Source: Pseudomonadota bacterium (lineage in GTDB: Bacteria > Pseudomonadota > Gammaproteobacteria > Burkholderiales > Burkholderiaceae_C). From it: DNA of 64,000 nt. Positions 21,178-29,800 of the stretch are shown here, piece after piece (within the stretch, counting starts at the first letter, position 1; the number at the start of each line of letters is the position of its first letter). The notes beneath the pieces were generated by a model. That model had not been told where the DNA came from. It saw only the letters and a program-made list of their open reading frames with translations, and did no database searches. The stretch spans positions 124,001 through 188,000 of the forward strand of contig JAIUPH010000008.1 of assembly GCA_020161065.1 (NCBI GenBank). The letters are read 5' to 3'. The position numbers were made by a program, and so were the translations under genes.

Positions 21178-21801
21178 ATGACGCCGGTCGACTTCTGGTT
21201 CGACTTCGGGTCGCCCTACGGCTACCTGATGGCCGAGCGCATCGACGCACTGGCCGCCGCGCATGGGCGCACGGTGCGCTGGCGCCCGATCCTGCTGTTC
21301 GCGGTGCTGCGGCAACTGGGCCTGCCGGCGCCGCTGGCCCATGCCGCCAGGCGCGACTACCTGCTGCTGGACGTCGAGCGCTCGGCGCGGCACCTGGGCC
21401 TGGCTTATAGGCAGCCGAGCCGCTTCCCCGTCGTCACGCCCTTGCCGGCGCGGCTGTTCCACGTCCTGGCCGCACATAACGGGGCAGCAGCGGCGGCCTT
21501 TGCACGCGCCGCGCTGCGCGCCGCGTTCCGCGACGACCAGGCGCTCGACGATGCCGCTTTCGCCGGCGCACTGGCCGCGCGCTTCGACGGCCGCGAGGCG
21601 GCCCTGCTGCTGCAGCAAGCGCAGGCCGATGGCGCCCGCGCCGCGCTGGCGCAGGCCGTCGACGAGGCCGTTCGACGACAGGTCTTCGGCTCGCCCTTCG
21701 TGCACCTCGACGGCGAGCCCTTCTTCGGTGCCGACCGCCTGCCGCAGATCGAAGCGCGGCTGGCCGGACGGCTGGCTCCTGCTGACAAGGATCGACCATG
21801 A
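21178..21801 (+). CDS. 2-hydroxychromene-2-carboxylate isomerase-like protein (DsbA/kappa-GST family)
   Basis: A 207-residue thioredoxin-fold protein with an inserted helical domain. The opening VDFWFDFGSPYGYL gives the SPY motif in place of CxxC. The later VFGSPFVHLDGEPFFGADRLPQIE is the classical end of HCCA isomerases and kappa-class glutathione transferases. In naphthalene catabolism such enzymes isomerise hydroxychromene carboxylate with glutathione. Here no aromatic-ring dioxygenase is nearby, so another glutathione-assisted isomerisation is possible. Its stop overlaps the next hydratase. Confidence 0.85.
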   Translation: MTPVDFWFDFGSPYGYLMAERIDALAAAHGRTVRWRPILLFAVLRQLGLPAPLAHAARRDYLLLDVERSARHLGLAYRQPSRFPVVTPLPARLFHVLAAHNGAAAAAFARAALRAAFRDDQALDDAAFAGALAARFDGREAALLLQQAQADGARAALAQAVDEAVRRQVFGSPFVHLDGEPFFGADRLPQIEARLAGRLAPADKDRP

Positions 21802-22583
21802 ACGACGATGCCGTGCTGACCCGCCGCGAAGGCGCCGTGGGCGTGCTGACCTTCAACCGCCCCGAGCAATTGAACACGCTGGACATGCCGATGATGCTGG
21901 CGATGGAAGCCGCGCTGGGCGTGCTGGAAGCGGATGCGCAGGTGCGCGCGATCGTGATCACCGGCGCCGACGAGCGTGCCTTCATGGCCGGCGGCGACAT
22001 CAAGGACCTGGCCACGCGCCGGCCGACGGGCTGGTACGACGAGTTCGGCAAGACCGTGCACCGCGTGTTCCGCCGCTTCGAGACCTGCGACAAGCCCACG
22101 CTGGCGGCCGTCAACGCCTGGGCGCTGGGCGGCGGCATGGAGCTGATGCTGTGCACCGACCTGCGCCTGCTGGCGGCCGAGGCGCGCATCGGCCTGCCCG
22201 AGATCCGGCTCGGCCTGTTCCCGGGCGGCGGCGGCTCGCAGCGGCTGATGCGGCAGATCCCGCTGTGCCAGGCCAAGCTGTTGATGTTCACCGGCCGGCA
22301 GCTCAGCGCCGACCAGGCACTGGCGCTCGGCCTGGTCAACGAAGTGCTGCCGCGCGCCGAGCTGATGCCGCGTGCCATGGCGCTGGCCGAGCAGGTGGCG
22401 CAGATGTCGGCGCAGACGCTGAAGCTGCTCAAGCACGCGATGCTGCATGGCGCCGAGATGCCGCTGGACGCGGCGCTGGCCTACGAGCGCGCCATGCTGT
22501 CGGTGGTGCTCGACCACCCCGACGCGAAGGAAGGCTGCCAGGCCTTCCTGGACAAGCGGACGGCGCGCTTTGCGGCGCCGTGA
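21798..22583 (+). CDS. Enoyl-CoA hydratase with both catalytic glutamates
   Basis: A 261-residue crotonase. Both acid residues are visible: Glu in GGGMELMLCTD (near residue 114) and Glu in LPEIRLGLFPGGGG (near residue 134). The oxyanion segment FMAGGDIKDL is also present. It should hydrate 2-enoyl-CoA esters to 3-hydroxyacyl-CoA. It differs from the two other crotonases on the left side of the window, which lack one or both glutamates, so the pathway appears to use three chemically different crotonase steps. Confidence 0.9.
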   Translation: MNDDAVLTRREGAVGVLTFNRPEQLNTLDMPMMLAMEAALGVLEADAQVRAIVITGADERAFMAGGDIKDLATRRPTGWYDEFGKTVHRVFRRFETCDKPTLAAVNAWALGGGMELMLCTDLRLLAAEARIGLPEIRLGLFPGGGGSQRLMRQIPLCQAKLLMFTGRQLSADQALALGLVNEVLPRAELMPRAMALAEQVAQMSAQTLKLLKHAMLHGAEMPLDAALAYERAMLSVVLDHPDAKEGCQAFLDKRTARFAAP

Positions 22584-22624
22584 CGCCATTCGATTCAACC
22601 GCAGCTCCTCTTTCGGAAGGTCTC

Positions 22625-23842
22625 ATGAATTCCCCTTGCTTCGTACGCATCGCCGTCGCAACGGCGGCCGCCGCCTGCCTGATGACGGGCCCGGCCCACG
22701 CCCAGTTCAGCGGCGAGGTCATCCGCATCGGCCTGATCACCGACATGTCGGGGCCGTTCGCCGATCTCGACGGCCCCGCCGGCGTCGAAGCCATCCGCAT
22801 GGCCGTTGCCGACATGAAGGGGCAGGTGGCCGGGCGCAAGATCGAAGTGCTCGCCGCCGACCACCAGAACAAGGCCGACATCGCCGTCGGCAAGGCGCGC
22901 GAGTGGATCGACACGCAGGGGCTCGACCTGCTGATCGGTGGCAGCAATTCGGCCGCCAGCCTGGCCATGGCCAAGGTCGCCGCCGAGAAGAAGAAGCCAT
23001 TCATCTCGATCGGCGCGGCCTCGGCGCGCCTGACCAACGAGGAATGCTCGCCCTACACGGTGCACTATGCCTACGACACGGTCGCGCTGGCCAACGGCAC
23101 CGGCTCGGCCATCGTCCAGCAAGGCGGCAAGTCGTGGTTCTTCCTGACCGCGGACTACGCTTTCGGCCACTCGCTGCAGGCCGACACGTCGGCCGTCGTC
23201 GAGAAGGCCGGCGGCAAGGTCGTCGGCAGCGTCAAGCACCCGATCGGCGCGTCCGACTTCAGCTCGTTCCTGCTGCAGGCGCAAAGCAGCAAGGCGCAGA
23301 TCCTGGGCCTGGCCAACGGCGGCAACGACACGGTCAACTCGATCAAGAGCGCCCGCGAGTTCGGCGTCACGAAGACGATGAAGCTGGCCGGCATGCTGAT
23401 GTTCATCAACGACATCCACGCCCTCGGCCTGCCGGCGACCCAGGGCATGTACCTGACCGACAGCTGGTACTGGGACCTGACGCCGGCCTCGCGCGAGTGG
23501 TCGCGCCGCTTCTTCGCGACCTTCAAGCGCATGCCGTCGTCGCTGCAGGCCGCCGACTACTCGGCGACGATGCACTACCTGAAGGCGGTCGCGGCCGCGA
23601 AGTCCGACGACGGCGACGCGGTGATGAAGAAGATGAAGGAGCTGCCGATCGACGACATGTACACCAAGGGCACGATCCGCGCGCAGGACGGCCGCGGCGT
23701 GCACGACATGTACCTGCTGCAGGTGAAGACCCCCGCCGAGTCGATGAGCCCGTGGGACTACTTCAAGGTGGTCAGCCGGATCCCCGGCGACCAGGCCTTC
23801 ACGGCGCTGGCCGACAGCAAGTGCCCGTCGGTCAGGCGGTGA
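22625..23842 (+). CDS. ABC transporter substrate-binding protein (branched-chain type), second copy
   Basis: A 405-residue type I periplasmic binding protein with a signal peptide (SPCFVRIAVATAA, cleavage after AHAQ near residue 27). The mature fold begins IRIGLITDMSGPFADLDG. It is only distantly like the receptor at 9294-10469: loops such as DYAFGHSLQ and GGSNSAAS are typical of aromatic or aliphatic acid receptors in beta-proteobacteria. No permease or ATPase accompanies it, so it probably shares the LivFGHM system encoded upstream and widens its ligand range. Confidence 0.88.
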   Translation: MNSPCFVRIAVATAAAACLMTGPAHAQFSGEVIRIGLITDMSGPFADLDGPAGVEAIRMAVADMKGQVAGRKIEVLAADHQNKADIAVGKAREWIDTQGLDLLIGGSNSAASLAMAKVAAEKKKPFISIGAASARLTNEECSPYTVHYAYDTVALANGTGSAIVQQGGKSWFFLTADYAFGHSLQADTSAVVEKAGGKVVGSVKHPIGASDFSSFLLQAQSSKAQILGLANGGNDTVNSIKSAREFGVTKTMKLAGMLMFINDIHALGLPATQGMYLTDSWYWDLTPASREWSRRFFATFKRMPSSLQAADYSATMHYLKAVAAAKSDDGDAVMKKMKELPIDDMYTKGTIRAQDGRGVHDMYLLQVKTPAESMSPWDYFKVVSRIPGDQAFTALADSKCPSVRR

Positions 23843-23896
23843 ATCCGGCCCTGCGGCGACCCGGCCTTCACGGCCCCTTCACAAGGAGACGATGAC

Positions 23897-24868
23897 GTGA
23901 ATACCCGACGCGATCTCATCGTGGCATGCGGCCTGGCGGTCGCCCTGCCGCTGGCGCATGGGCAGCCGGCCGACTGGCCTGCGCGGCCGCTGCGCATCAT
24001 CGTTCCCGCGCCGGCCGGCGGGCCCTACGACCGCTTGATCCGGCCGATCGCGCAGGACCTGGCGGCCAGCCTGAAGCAGCCCATCGTCATCGACAACCAG
24101 CCCAGCGCCGGCAACATCGTGGGCACGCGCGCCGGTGCCGCGGCCGCGCCCGACGGCTACACGCTCACCATGACCGGCATGGTCAACACCATCACCGCCG
24201 GCCTGCACGAGAAGCTGCCCTTCGACATCGTGGCCGACTTCGCCCACATCAGCGCGATCGGCGAAGGCGCGCAATGGCTGGTGACGCGCAGCGACTCGGG
24301 CATCGAGTCGGTGGCCGACCTGGTGGCCAAGGCCAGGCGCGAGCCCGGCAAGTACAACGTGGCCACGTCGGGCGCCGGCAGCGCGGGGCACCTGATGATG
24401 GAGCTGTTCCAGCGCGCGACGGCAACGCAGATGGTGCACGTGCCCTACAAGGGCGGCACCCCGGCGCTGAACGACACGCTGGCCGGCGTGGTGAACCTGC
24501 TGGCGATTCCGCAGAACGCGGCGCAGCAGCATGTGCAGTCGGGCAAGCTCAGGCTGCTGGCGGTGAGCAGCCGCGACCGCAGCCCGGCGGCGCCGAACGC
24601 GCCCACCTTCAAGGAGCTGGGCTACCCGCAGCTCACCGTGACCAGCTGGGTCGGCTTGTCGGCCCCGCGCGGCACGCCGCCCGAGGTGGTGCGCAAGCTG
24701 TACGCGGCCCTGCAGGCCACGCTGGCCAAGCCGAGCATCACCGACCCGCTGGTGGCCGAAGGCCTGGCGATGATGAAGACCAGCCCCGAGCAGTACGCCG
24801 CGTTGGTGAAGGCCGACACCGAGCGCTGGGGCCTGCTGGTGAAGAGCCTGGGCTTGAAGCCCGAGTGA
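23897..24868 (+). CDS. Tripartite tricarboxylate transporter-type receptor (Bug/TctC family)
   Basis: A 323-residue periplasmic receptor read from GTG 23897, with AAGGAG 14 bases upstream; the ATG at 23892 is out of frame. The N-terminus has NTRRD followed by a hydrophobic signal. The mature part shows the Bug marks RIIVPAPAGGPYDR, GNIVGTRAGAAAAPDGYTL and VPYKGGTPAL. Bug proteins bind carboxylates and are hugely expanded in Burkholderiales, usually without adjacent TctA/TctB membrane genes, as here. It likely scavenges a substrate or product of this pathway. Confidence 0.88.
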   Translation: MNTRRDLIVACGLAVALPLAHGQPADWPARPLRIIVPAPAGGPYDRLIRPIAQDLAASLKQPIVIDNQPSAGNIVGTRAGAAAAPDGYTLTMTGMVNTITAGLHEKLPFDIVADFAHISAIGEGAQWLVTRSDSGIESVADLVAKARREPGKYNVATSGAGSAGHLMMELFQRATATQMVHVPYKGGTPALNDTLAGVVNLLAIPQNAAQQHVQSGKLRLLAVSSRDRSPAAPNAPTFKELGYPQLTVTSWVGLSAPRGTPPEVVRKLYAALQATLAKPSITDPLVAEGLAMMKTSPEQYAALVKADTERWGLLVKSLGLKPE

Positions 24869-24885
24869 TCGGCCGGAGACCGGGC

Positions 24886-25701
24886 ATGCCCTTCATCGAT
24901 TGCGCCGGCCGCGCCATCTACGCCGAAGCCCACGGGCTCGACCGGCGCGCCGCGCTGCCGGTGCTGATGCTGCACGGCGCCGGCTCCAACGCCGCCACCT
25001 GGTGGCAGCAGCTGCCGGCCTTCAGTGCGCGCCATCCGGTGCTGACGATGGATCTGCGCTGCTTCGGCCGCTCGGCCGCGCCGATGGCCGAGTTCCGGCT
25101 CGAGCACTTCGTGGCCGACGTGCTGGCCGTGCTCGACCACTTCCAGTTGCCCAGCGTGGCCGTGCTGGGCCAGTCGCTCGGCGGCATGGTCGGCCTGCGG
25201 CTGGCGCTGCAGCAGCCTGCCCGCGTGGCCGCGTTCGTGGCCTGTGATTCACCGCTGGGCGTGGACCAGCCCGACATCCTGGCCGCGCTCGAAGCCCGTG
25301 CGCGGCGCGCCAGCTCACAGACCCTGGAGCAGCGCGCGCTGGGTGCCTGGTTCCTGCAGCGTTCGCCCGAGCGCGCGGCGCTGTACGCGCAGATCAACCA
25401 CTTCAACCCGGGCTCGATCCAGGTCAGCCCGGCCGATTGGCGCGAGGCCATGGACCGGCTGATGGAGCCCGCCCGCCTGCTGCCGATGAGCGCGGTGGCC
25501 GGCCTGCGCTGCCCGGTCCTCTGGCTGGTCGGCCGCGAAGACCCGCTGGTGCCGCTGGCGGCCATGCAGCAGGCCCATGCGCTCACCCCGGGCAGCGAGC
25601 TGGCGGTGGTCGACGACTGCGGGCATTCCACGTACTTCGAGAAGCCCGAGGCGTTCAACCATCTCGTGCTGGATTTCCTCGTGCGGCGCGTGAACGCTTG
25701 A
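24886..25701 (+). CDS. Alpha/beta hydrolase
   Basis: A 271-residue alpha/beta-hydrolase fold protein. The oxyanion motif LMLHGAGSN is near residues 28-36, the nucleophile elbow GQSLGG (Ser near residue 97) follows, the acid lies in GREDPLVP (near residue 224) and the histidine in DCGHSTYFEKPEAFN (near residue 246). The arrangement resembles 3-oxoadipate enol-lactonases and ester hydrolases. It is the last gene of the plus-strand run and ends 61 bases before a convergent gene. It may hydrolyse an ester, a lactone or an acyl-CoA of the pathway. Confidence 0.85.
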   Translation: MPFIDCAGRAIYAEAHGLDRRAALPVLMLHGAGSNAATWWQQLPAFSARHPVLTMDLRCFGRSAAPMAEFRLEHFVADVLAVLDHFQLPSVAVLGQSLGGMVGLRLALQQPARVAAFVACDSPLGVDQPDILAALEARARRASSQTLEQRALGAWFLQRSPERAALYAQINHFNPGSIQVSPADWREAMDRLMEPARLLPMSAVAGLRCPVLWLVGREDPLVPLAAMQQAHALTPGSELAVVDDCGHSTYFEKPEAFNHLVLDFLVRRVNA

Positions 25702-25762
25702 GCGTGCCGGCGCACCCGCCAACGCTGGGTGCCGTGCGCAGGCTCTCTCAGCGTCCCCATCC

Positions 25763-26686
25763 TCAAGCCGCCGCCACCTCGTCCAAGCCCCAGCTCGCCA
25801 GCACGTAGTTGCGGCCGCGGAATGCGCCGCCGCCGTTGGCGATGGTGGTCTTGCGGCCGCGCACGTCGGCGCGCCAGCGGGGGGCGGAGCGGTCGGCCAC
25901 GCCGTCGGCCAGACGCTGGCGCATCTGCGCTTCGCTGATGTGGCCGGCCAGCGGCGCCAGTTCGGCCACCGTCTGCACGCGCGAAGTGCCGTTCTGCACG
26001 TGGCAGTCGAAGCACAGCGAGACGCCCAGTTCGGTGGTTAGCTTGAGCTTGCGCGCGGTGGCCGCGGCGGGCACGAAGTAGGCGTCGTAGGCGCGCTGCA
26101 GTTGCAACCGCTTGACGATGGGCTCGTCGCCCAGGCGCGCGAAGGCCTGCTTCCACGGCGCCGGCACTTCCGTCTTGGCCGCGCCGGTGCTCAGGCCGTC
26201 GGCCCAGGCGAGCTGCTGCGCGCGCGGCTTGGCCATCTGCTCGCGCCAGACGGCGGCCAGCGGGCCGAGCACGCGGTCCAGCGTGCCGGGCACGGCGGCC
26301 TCGGCCTCGGCCAGCAGCACCTGGATTTCGCCGCTGGCCAGCGTGAAGCCGATCAGTCCCCAGGTCAGCCCGGCACCGTCGAAGTTGCCCTGCAGCAGGC
26401 CGAAGCCATGGCCTTCGAATTCGGCGGTGATGCTCATGCAACGTTCGAAGAGCGTCGGCAGCGCTTCGTTGGTGAGCTGCTGCCAGGTGGCGGTGTCGAC
26501 CGCGCCGCTGGCCGGCAGGCCGCGCGCGCCCTGCAGCCGCGCCAGCGCGTCGGCGGTGTCGCCGCCGAACACGCCGTCGGCAAATTTGTCGGCCGGCGCG
26601 ACGAAGAAGCCCTGGCGCAGCAGGTCGAGCTGGATGCGGCGGGCGATCATGCCGCGCAGGCCGCGGGCGAACCAGATCCTGGACAT
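25763..26686 (-). CDS. Peptidoglycan-binding domain protein with a GH46 chitosanase-like domain
   Basis: A 307-residue protein. The start is ATG 26686, six bases after GGAGG. Residues about 18-72 form a PG_binding_1 repeat (LLRQGFFVAP, FGGDTADALARLQ, VDTATWQQL). Residues about 80-290 recall GH46 chitosanases of the lysozyme superfamily: a Glu in ITAEFEG, then an Asp in FDGAGLTWGLIGFT, spaced as the catalytic pair of that family. A CxxCH sequence (CFDCH) occurs near residue 227, but no signal peptide is visible, so heme binding is doubtful. It lies downstream of the ATPase/FGE gene on the same strand and may be its effector or partner. Function is inferred from motif spacing only. Confidence 0.68.
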   Translation of the reverse strand: MSRIWFARGLRGMIARRIQLDLLRQGFFVAPADKFADGVFGGDTADALARLQGARGLPASGAVDTATWQQLTNEALPTLFERCMSITAEFEGHGFGLLQGNFDGAGLTWGLIGFTLASGEIQVLLAEAEAAVPGTLDRVLGPLAAVWREQMAKPRAQQLAWADGLSTGAAKTEVPAPWKQAFARLGDEPIVKRLQLQRAYDAYFVPAAATARKLKLTTELGVSLCFDCHVQNGTSRVQTVAELAPLAGHISEAQMRQRLADGVADRSAPRWRADVRGRKTTIANGGGAFRGRNYVLASWGLDEVAAA

Positions 26687-26719
26687 TTCAATCCTCCATG
26701 CTGCCAAGCCATACCAACG

Positions 26720-26821
26720 CCGCCTGCAGCGGCGCCACCCAGCAGCCGCCGCGGATCCGGCTTTGCCGGTCCGCTGGCGGCGCCCCCTGGGGGGAGGCGC
26801 CGAAGGCGCTTCGGGGGGGGG
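26720..26821. repeat. G/C-rich extragenic hairpin between the FGE-domain gene and the GH46-like gene
   Basis: The 135-bp gap holds nested hairpins: GGATCCGGCTTTGCCGGTCC-type arms near 26753 and GCGCCCCCTGGGGGGAGGCGC near 26780, ending in a run of eight G just before the stop of the upstream gene. It belongs by appearance to the same repeat family as the elements before livM and at 20030. It could act as a transcript-processing or partial termination site inside the minus-strand unit. Confidence 0.6.
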
Positions 26822-29800
26822 TCATTTCAAATCGGCCACGCAGCGGAAGCCCAGGTTCTCGGTGCCGTCAGCTTCGCGGCTGGACGCCCAGCGAACGCTG
26901 GCGCGCGACTGCATCAGCGAGTTCAGGTACGAGCCGCCGCGCATCGCGTGGCCGCCCTGCGGCTCCTGCCAGGGGTCGGCCGTGTACTCCCACACGTTGC
27001 CGGCGAGGTCGGCCACGCCGTAGGGGCTGTTGCCGGCGGGGAAGCTGCCCACGTCCACCGGGCGGTCGGGCTTGGCGGCAAAGCCCTGGAAGCGGCTTTC
27101 GTCGGGCTGGTCGCCCCAGGGCCAGAAGCGGCCGTCGGTGCCACGCGCGGCCTTCTCCCATTCGGCGTCGGTCGGCAGCCGGCCGCCGGCCCAGCGGCAG
27201 TAGTCGCGCGCCTGCGCCCAGCTGACGAAGGTGGCGGGGCGGCGCGGGTCCTTCTGCGCGTCGACGAAGCGCGGGTTCCACGGCGGGCAGGCCGGCTGGC
27301 GGCCCTGGCACTCGCGCTGGTAGGCGGCGAAGGCGGTCATCGTGACTTCGGTGGCGCCGATGTAGAAGGCGCCCACCCAGGTGCGGCGCAGCGGCTTTTC
27401 GCTGGCGTAGTAGTCCTCGTTGCGCGCGCTCAGGCCGCGGCGCAGGGCGTCGCGCGTCTGCAGGTCGGAGCCGAGCAGCGCGCAGCCGCCGGCCACCAGG
27501 CGCGACGGGCCCCAGCGGTCGTCGCGCGCGGCCGGCGCGTCGCTCAGCGGCGGCAGCCAGACCTCGATGGTGCCGGCGCGGGCGGCGGCCGCGGCGCGGC
27601 TTTGGCTGCGGTCGTTCAGCGCCAGCCGGCGCAGGTCGCCGCCATCGGCCAGCGCGGCGTTCAGCAGTTCCTGCGCGCGCTGCGCGGCGGCGCGGTCGGC
27701 ATCGGCGAAGTAGCGCACGTCGCCGCACACGCGCTGCACCACGGCCTCCGCCTCGCCGCCCAAGGTGAAGCCCGACGCCGCCAGCCGCTGCAGCAGCGTG
27801 GCCGCCAGGCGGGCGTCGGCCGCGCCGTCGCCGCTGCGGTGGGCGACGACGGTGACGCGCGCCGGCGCGGTTGGCGGCGGCGGCGGCGCCGCCGTCGTCG
27901 GCGCGGCCTGTGCCGCCGTCGGCGCGTAGGCGGCGGCCACTTCGGTCAGCGCGCGCGCGGCGGTGACGGCGGCGCTGCGCTGCGCCTGCTCGGCCTCCTT
28001 GGCCGCCTGCTCGGCCTGGCTGGCGATGCGTTGCTGCAGCAGGCTCATGGCGATCAGCACGGCGACGACGGCGAGCACGCCGATGCGCGCATAACGCTTG
28101 ATGCGGTGATCACGCTGCGCCTGCGCCTGCCGCCAGGCGGCGAAGGCGGCTTCGCCGGCCGACAGGTAGGGCGCCAGCTCGGCCAGGTCTTGCGCTTCGA
28201 TCAGCGTGTCGGCGTCGTCGTCGGCACCGCCGCCCACCCAGCCGGCGTAGGCGGCCGCCACCTGCAGCGACGGCGCCAGCCAGCGCGCGGCGGCCTGGCG
28301 CAGCGGGTCCAGCCCGGCCCAGTCGCGCGGGCGGTGGGCGATGGCGACCAGCACGTCGTCGCCCTGGCGCTGCACCTGCAGGATGCCGACCGCCGCCAGC
28401 CGCTGCACCAGCGCCGCGGCGCGGCCGGCGAACACCGGCATGGCGACCGAGCGCGCCCAGCTGAAGGGGTGCAGCACGATGGCGCCGTCCTCGGCGCGGC
28501 GCAGCAGGCGCAGCAGCAGCGCGTTGAGGCCATCGCGCTCGGCCGCCGGCACGCTGCCCAGGCGGCGCTCCAGCTCGGCGATGAAGTGGCCGTCGATGCC
28601 GCCCACGCGGTCGTAGGCGTCGTTGGTCAGCCAGCCGCGCTGCTGCTGGCGCCACAGCTGGCGCAGCAGCCGCTGCACGGCGGCGGCCGAAGGCTGCGGC
28701 CCGGCGTCGGTGAACAGCCGCTCCAGCAGCCCGGGCTCGGCGCGGCGGCCGCTGTAGGCCAGCGCGGCTTCCACCGCGGCGCGCAGGCTCTCCGCGTCCA
28801 GCGCCGCCAGTTCGACGCGCGGCGCCGTCGCCACGGCGGCCATCAGCGCCTCGGCGGCGTCGCCGAAGCGGCAGGCGTGGTGCAGCCGGTCGCCCGGCTG
28901 CGTGGCGGCGGCGCGGCCGGCCACGCGCCAGCCGTGCAGCGCCTGGCTCTCGGCCTGCGCCAGCGGCGCGGCGCGCCAGACCAGCAGCAGCCGCGGGCCG
29001 TCGGCGCGCTGCCAGGCCTGCAGCACGGCTTGCAGCACCTCGTCGTCGGCCTCGTCGGCATGGTCCAGCACCAGCAGCGCGTCGGCGCCGAGCTGCAGCG
29101 CGCGCTGCCAGGCGGCGCGCCAGCGCTCGTCGGCGGCCACGGCGCCGCGCAGGTTGAGGGCTTCCAGCACGGCCGGGTCGCGCCCGCCGCGCAGCGCCGG
29201 AAAGAGGCCGGCCATCACCAGCGAGGTCTTGCCGGCGCCTGACGGCCCCACCAGCAGCAGCCGCCGCTGGCTGACGGCCAAAGCGCGCAGACTCTCGATG
29301 GCCGCGCGGCGGCCGCCGAAGACCGCGGCGTCGCCTTCGCCATACGCGCCCGAGCCGGGGAACGGCGAGCCTTCCACCGTGCCCGGCGGCTGCAGCGGCG
29401 CCGACTTCGGCGAAGCCTGCGTCTGCTCGGCGCCGGCGGCGCCGCGCGCCAGCGCCTCGGCCAGCAGCAGCACGCCACTGCGCTCGGCCGGCCAGCGGCG
29501 CAGGTCGATCAGCGTGCAGTCGCGCAGCGTCTGGCCGAAGGCCAGCTCGAAGGCGTCGTCCACCGCGCCGGGCAGCAGCAAGCGCACGATGGCCGGCGGC
29601 CGCGGCAGGCCGCGCGCCAGCTTCAGCTCGGCGCGCTGCCAGGGGCTGATGCCCTGCGCGTCGGCGCACAGCACCAGCACCTCGGCGTGGCCCAGCTGCT
29701 CGGCGGTGGTGAGCGGCAGGTCGCGGTCGGCGCCGAAGGCCTCGGCCTCGCCGAACTCGGTGCGAAAGCGCGCGCCGGTGCGCTCCAGCGCGGCCAGCAG

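Noticed and set aside
25990-26030. CFDCH in the GH46-like protein as a cytochrome c heme site
   Set aside because: The protein has no export signal and no second heme ligand region was recognised; a chance CxxCH is more likely.
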